Positions 53,244 to 54,395 of a stretch of DNA of 54,395 bases are shown here, in pieces. The stretch spans positions 1-54,395 of IMG/VR virus record IMGVR_UViG_3300042922_001429; one strand, written 5' to 3'. The stretch comes from a virus. Numbering within the stretch: the first letter of the stretch is position 1; every line of letters starts with the position of its first letter. The notes under the pieces were generated by a model. It was not told the DNA's origin. It saw only the letters and a list, made by a program, of their open reading frames with translations, and made no database searches. A program made the position numbers and the translations under genes.

Positions 53244-54395
53244 TTAAAAACCAGTTTTTAAATTTTTTTGTTTTTCGAGAAGTTGTTCTTTATAATCGAC
53301 AGCATATATTCTTGTAGTCTTTTGATTGGTATGTCCCAAAGCTTTTTGAGCTTCATCTAAGCCGTATATTGTAGTTATATCATTTGCGAAAGTATGTCGC
53401 AAAACAGACATATCCGCCGCAATACCAAGTTTCTTTTTAACCCATCTACGATACTTATTACTTAATGACCATTCGGTGCATGGAACTTCTCCTGGTACTA
53501 GATCGTTACAAAATAAATATTGATCCTCTTTTTCAGCTTCTGAAAGGACTTCTTTCCAAAGATTGTAAACATTAATATTGATGGGCTTGATAACCTGATG
53601 GTATCTTTTCCCCTTTCTTTCAAAAATTATAAAATACTGTTTTTCCAAAAAAACATCCGAAAGCTTTATATTTCTAAATTCTGTTATTCTAGTTTGAGAA
53701 CAATAATACATTTTTAAAATTCTCCAAAGCTTGTAATTTGAATATTTAAGATCTTCAAATTTTTCTTTATCATCTTTTCTATAGATGGTCCTGATTTTTG
53801 GAGTGTGTGGTTTTTTCTTAATGAAATGTAAGAAATTGTGCTCAAATATTTCTAAGTCAACAAAATAATTAAACAGGATCCCTAAGTAAGTTTTTACTTT
53901 ATTAAAGCGATCATTGGAGTAACCTTTTCCTAAAAGATAATCAAGAATTATTCTTATATCTCTCTTCCTAATTTCTCCTATAGGTTTAATTGTAAGATCA
54001 AGACGGAACGCAGCCTCTGTAACAAGTTTTATTGTATCTTTCATAACTTTGATAGTAGAGGAAACTAAAGTTGATTTTTCAAGTGCTATGTTGAGAGCTT
54101 CGATGAATGGTGTATGTTCGGTTACAAACTCACTTGTCCGTTCAAATTCTTTAGTTATTGGATTGTATCCTTTTTCAAGAAGTTTAATTTCCTCTGAAAT
54201 AAGAAGTTTGGTAAGTTCTTGTTTTTCCTTCAGGGTTTTACATCTATTCATTCCTTTGAACCTGACGGGATAGCCATCCGGATACATTGGAGAGTAAAAT
54301 TTGTAATAAATCTCCCAAGTTTTTTCTAGGTTAGATTTAAGGTTCTTTTCCCAACTGATGGGAGTGACTTTGATTTCTGAATACTGCGTTTTCAT
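53244..54395 (-). CDS. tyrosine-type phage integrase
   Basis: A 383-residue tyrosine recombinase. N-terminal arm-binding and SAM-like core-binding domains (about 85-190), then the catalytic domain with R236 (SQTRITEFRN), K near 262-264, R333-H334 (VLRHTFANDI), H355 (LGHTNQKTT) and the nucleophile Y364 (IYAVDY). The usual His three residues before R333 is Ser330, a substitution tolerated in several families. It integrates and excises the phage genome. Its ATG is the last codon of the window, so its promoter is outside, or at the left end if the element is circular. Full length. Confidence 0.93.
   Translation of the reverse strand: MKTQYSEIKVTPISWEKNLKSNLEKTWEIYYKFYSPMYPDGYPVRFKGMNRCKTLKEKQELTKLLISEEIKLLEKGYNPITKEFERTSEFVTEHTPFIEALNIALEKSTLVSSTIKVMKDTIKLVTEAAFRLDLTIKPIGEIRKRDIRIILDYLLGKGYSNDRFNKVKTYLGILFNYFVDLEIFEHNFLHFIKKKPHTPKIRTIYRKDDKEKFEDLKYSNYKLWRILKMYYCSQTRITEFRNIKLSDVFLEKQYFIIFERKGKRYHQVIKPININVYNLWKEVLSEAEKEDQYLFCNDLVPGEVPCTEWSLSNKYRRWVKKKLGIAADMSVLRHTFANDITTIYGLDEAQKALGHTNQKTTRIYAVDYKEQLLEKQKNLKTGF

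Noticed and set aside
1-54395. CRISPR arrays, insertion sequences and transposase genes
   Set aside because: No regularly spaced repeats and no transposase motifs were seen; the only mobile gene is the HNH homing endonuclease.

Overview
The window looks like one essentially complete temperate siphophage or prophage genome of a flavobacterial host, probably Chryseobacterium, Elizabethkingia or a relative in the Weeksellaceae. The evidence is the low GC content, A-rich leaders without Shine-Dalgarno sequences, promoters of the Bacteroidota type (TTG, then TAnnTTTG), lipoproteins with flavobacterial lipoboxes, and phage protein families typical of that group. No host housekeeping gene is visible. 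Both window ends fall exactly on gene boundaries: the stop codon of a leftward gene at base 1 and the start codon of the leftward integrase at base 54395. This suggests a circular or excised element cut at that point.

Layout. 1-3150: lysogeny region, with leftward small genes, a lipoprotein and membrane protein cassette, a leftward HTH repressor, two identical 14-bp operators and overlapping opposed promoters. 3143-16227: rightward early region, with small translationally coupled genes, an SbcC-like ATPase, RecT, an MBL-fold hydrolase, a NinB-like protein, a nucleoid-associated protein, an HNH protein, a helicase-loader-like initiator with iteron-like repeats inside it, DnaB helicase, a PD-(D/E)XK nuclease invaded by an HNH homing endonuclease, and a helicase-methyltransferase fusion. 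16245-17884: a small DnaA-domain-like regulator behind a palindrome, a lipoprotein, and an RNA cluster with tRNA-Met(CAT), a possible pseudoknotted RNA and tRNA-Cys(GCA). 17895-24886: nuclease-like protein, terminase subunits, portal, an HExxH protein and a head-morphogenesis protein. 24887-29857: accessory island interrupting the structural genes, with a candidate small RNA, a membrane peptide, a DUF6602-like nuclease-fold gene with its own promoter, a leftward group of small genes and a second candidate RNA. 30020-44597: late operon, with scaffold, decoration and capsid proteins, connectors, tail tube, a tail chaperone with a programmed -1 frameshift, a 1589-residue tape measure, distal tail and fibre genes. 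44600-45703: an acyltransferase gene antisense to the tail operon. 45738-50016: tail hub, holin, a protein with unimolecular spanin architecture, and endolysin. 50150-53203: damage-response cassette (UmuD-like, UmuC, SRAP) behind a 22-bp palindromic operator, plus two small genes. 53244-54395: tyrosine integrase.

The observations I rate highest are these. (1) The 17-bp palindrome TACACCTATTGGGTGTA occurs both before the DnaA-domain-like gene and between the divergent promoters of the accessory and late operons, which suggests an undescribed late regulator and its operator. (2) A homing endonuclease sits in a nuclease gene, brought a replacement C-terminus and left the old C-terminus as a 24-codon orphan. 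(3) A correctly phased A AAT TTT slippery site lies in the tail chaperone gene. (4) The accessory island carries a nuclease-fold gene and possible structured RNAs. (5) A unimolecular spanin candidate lies between holin and endolysin. All functional statements come from reading the sequence and recalling protein families; no database search was run.
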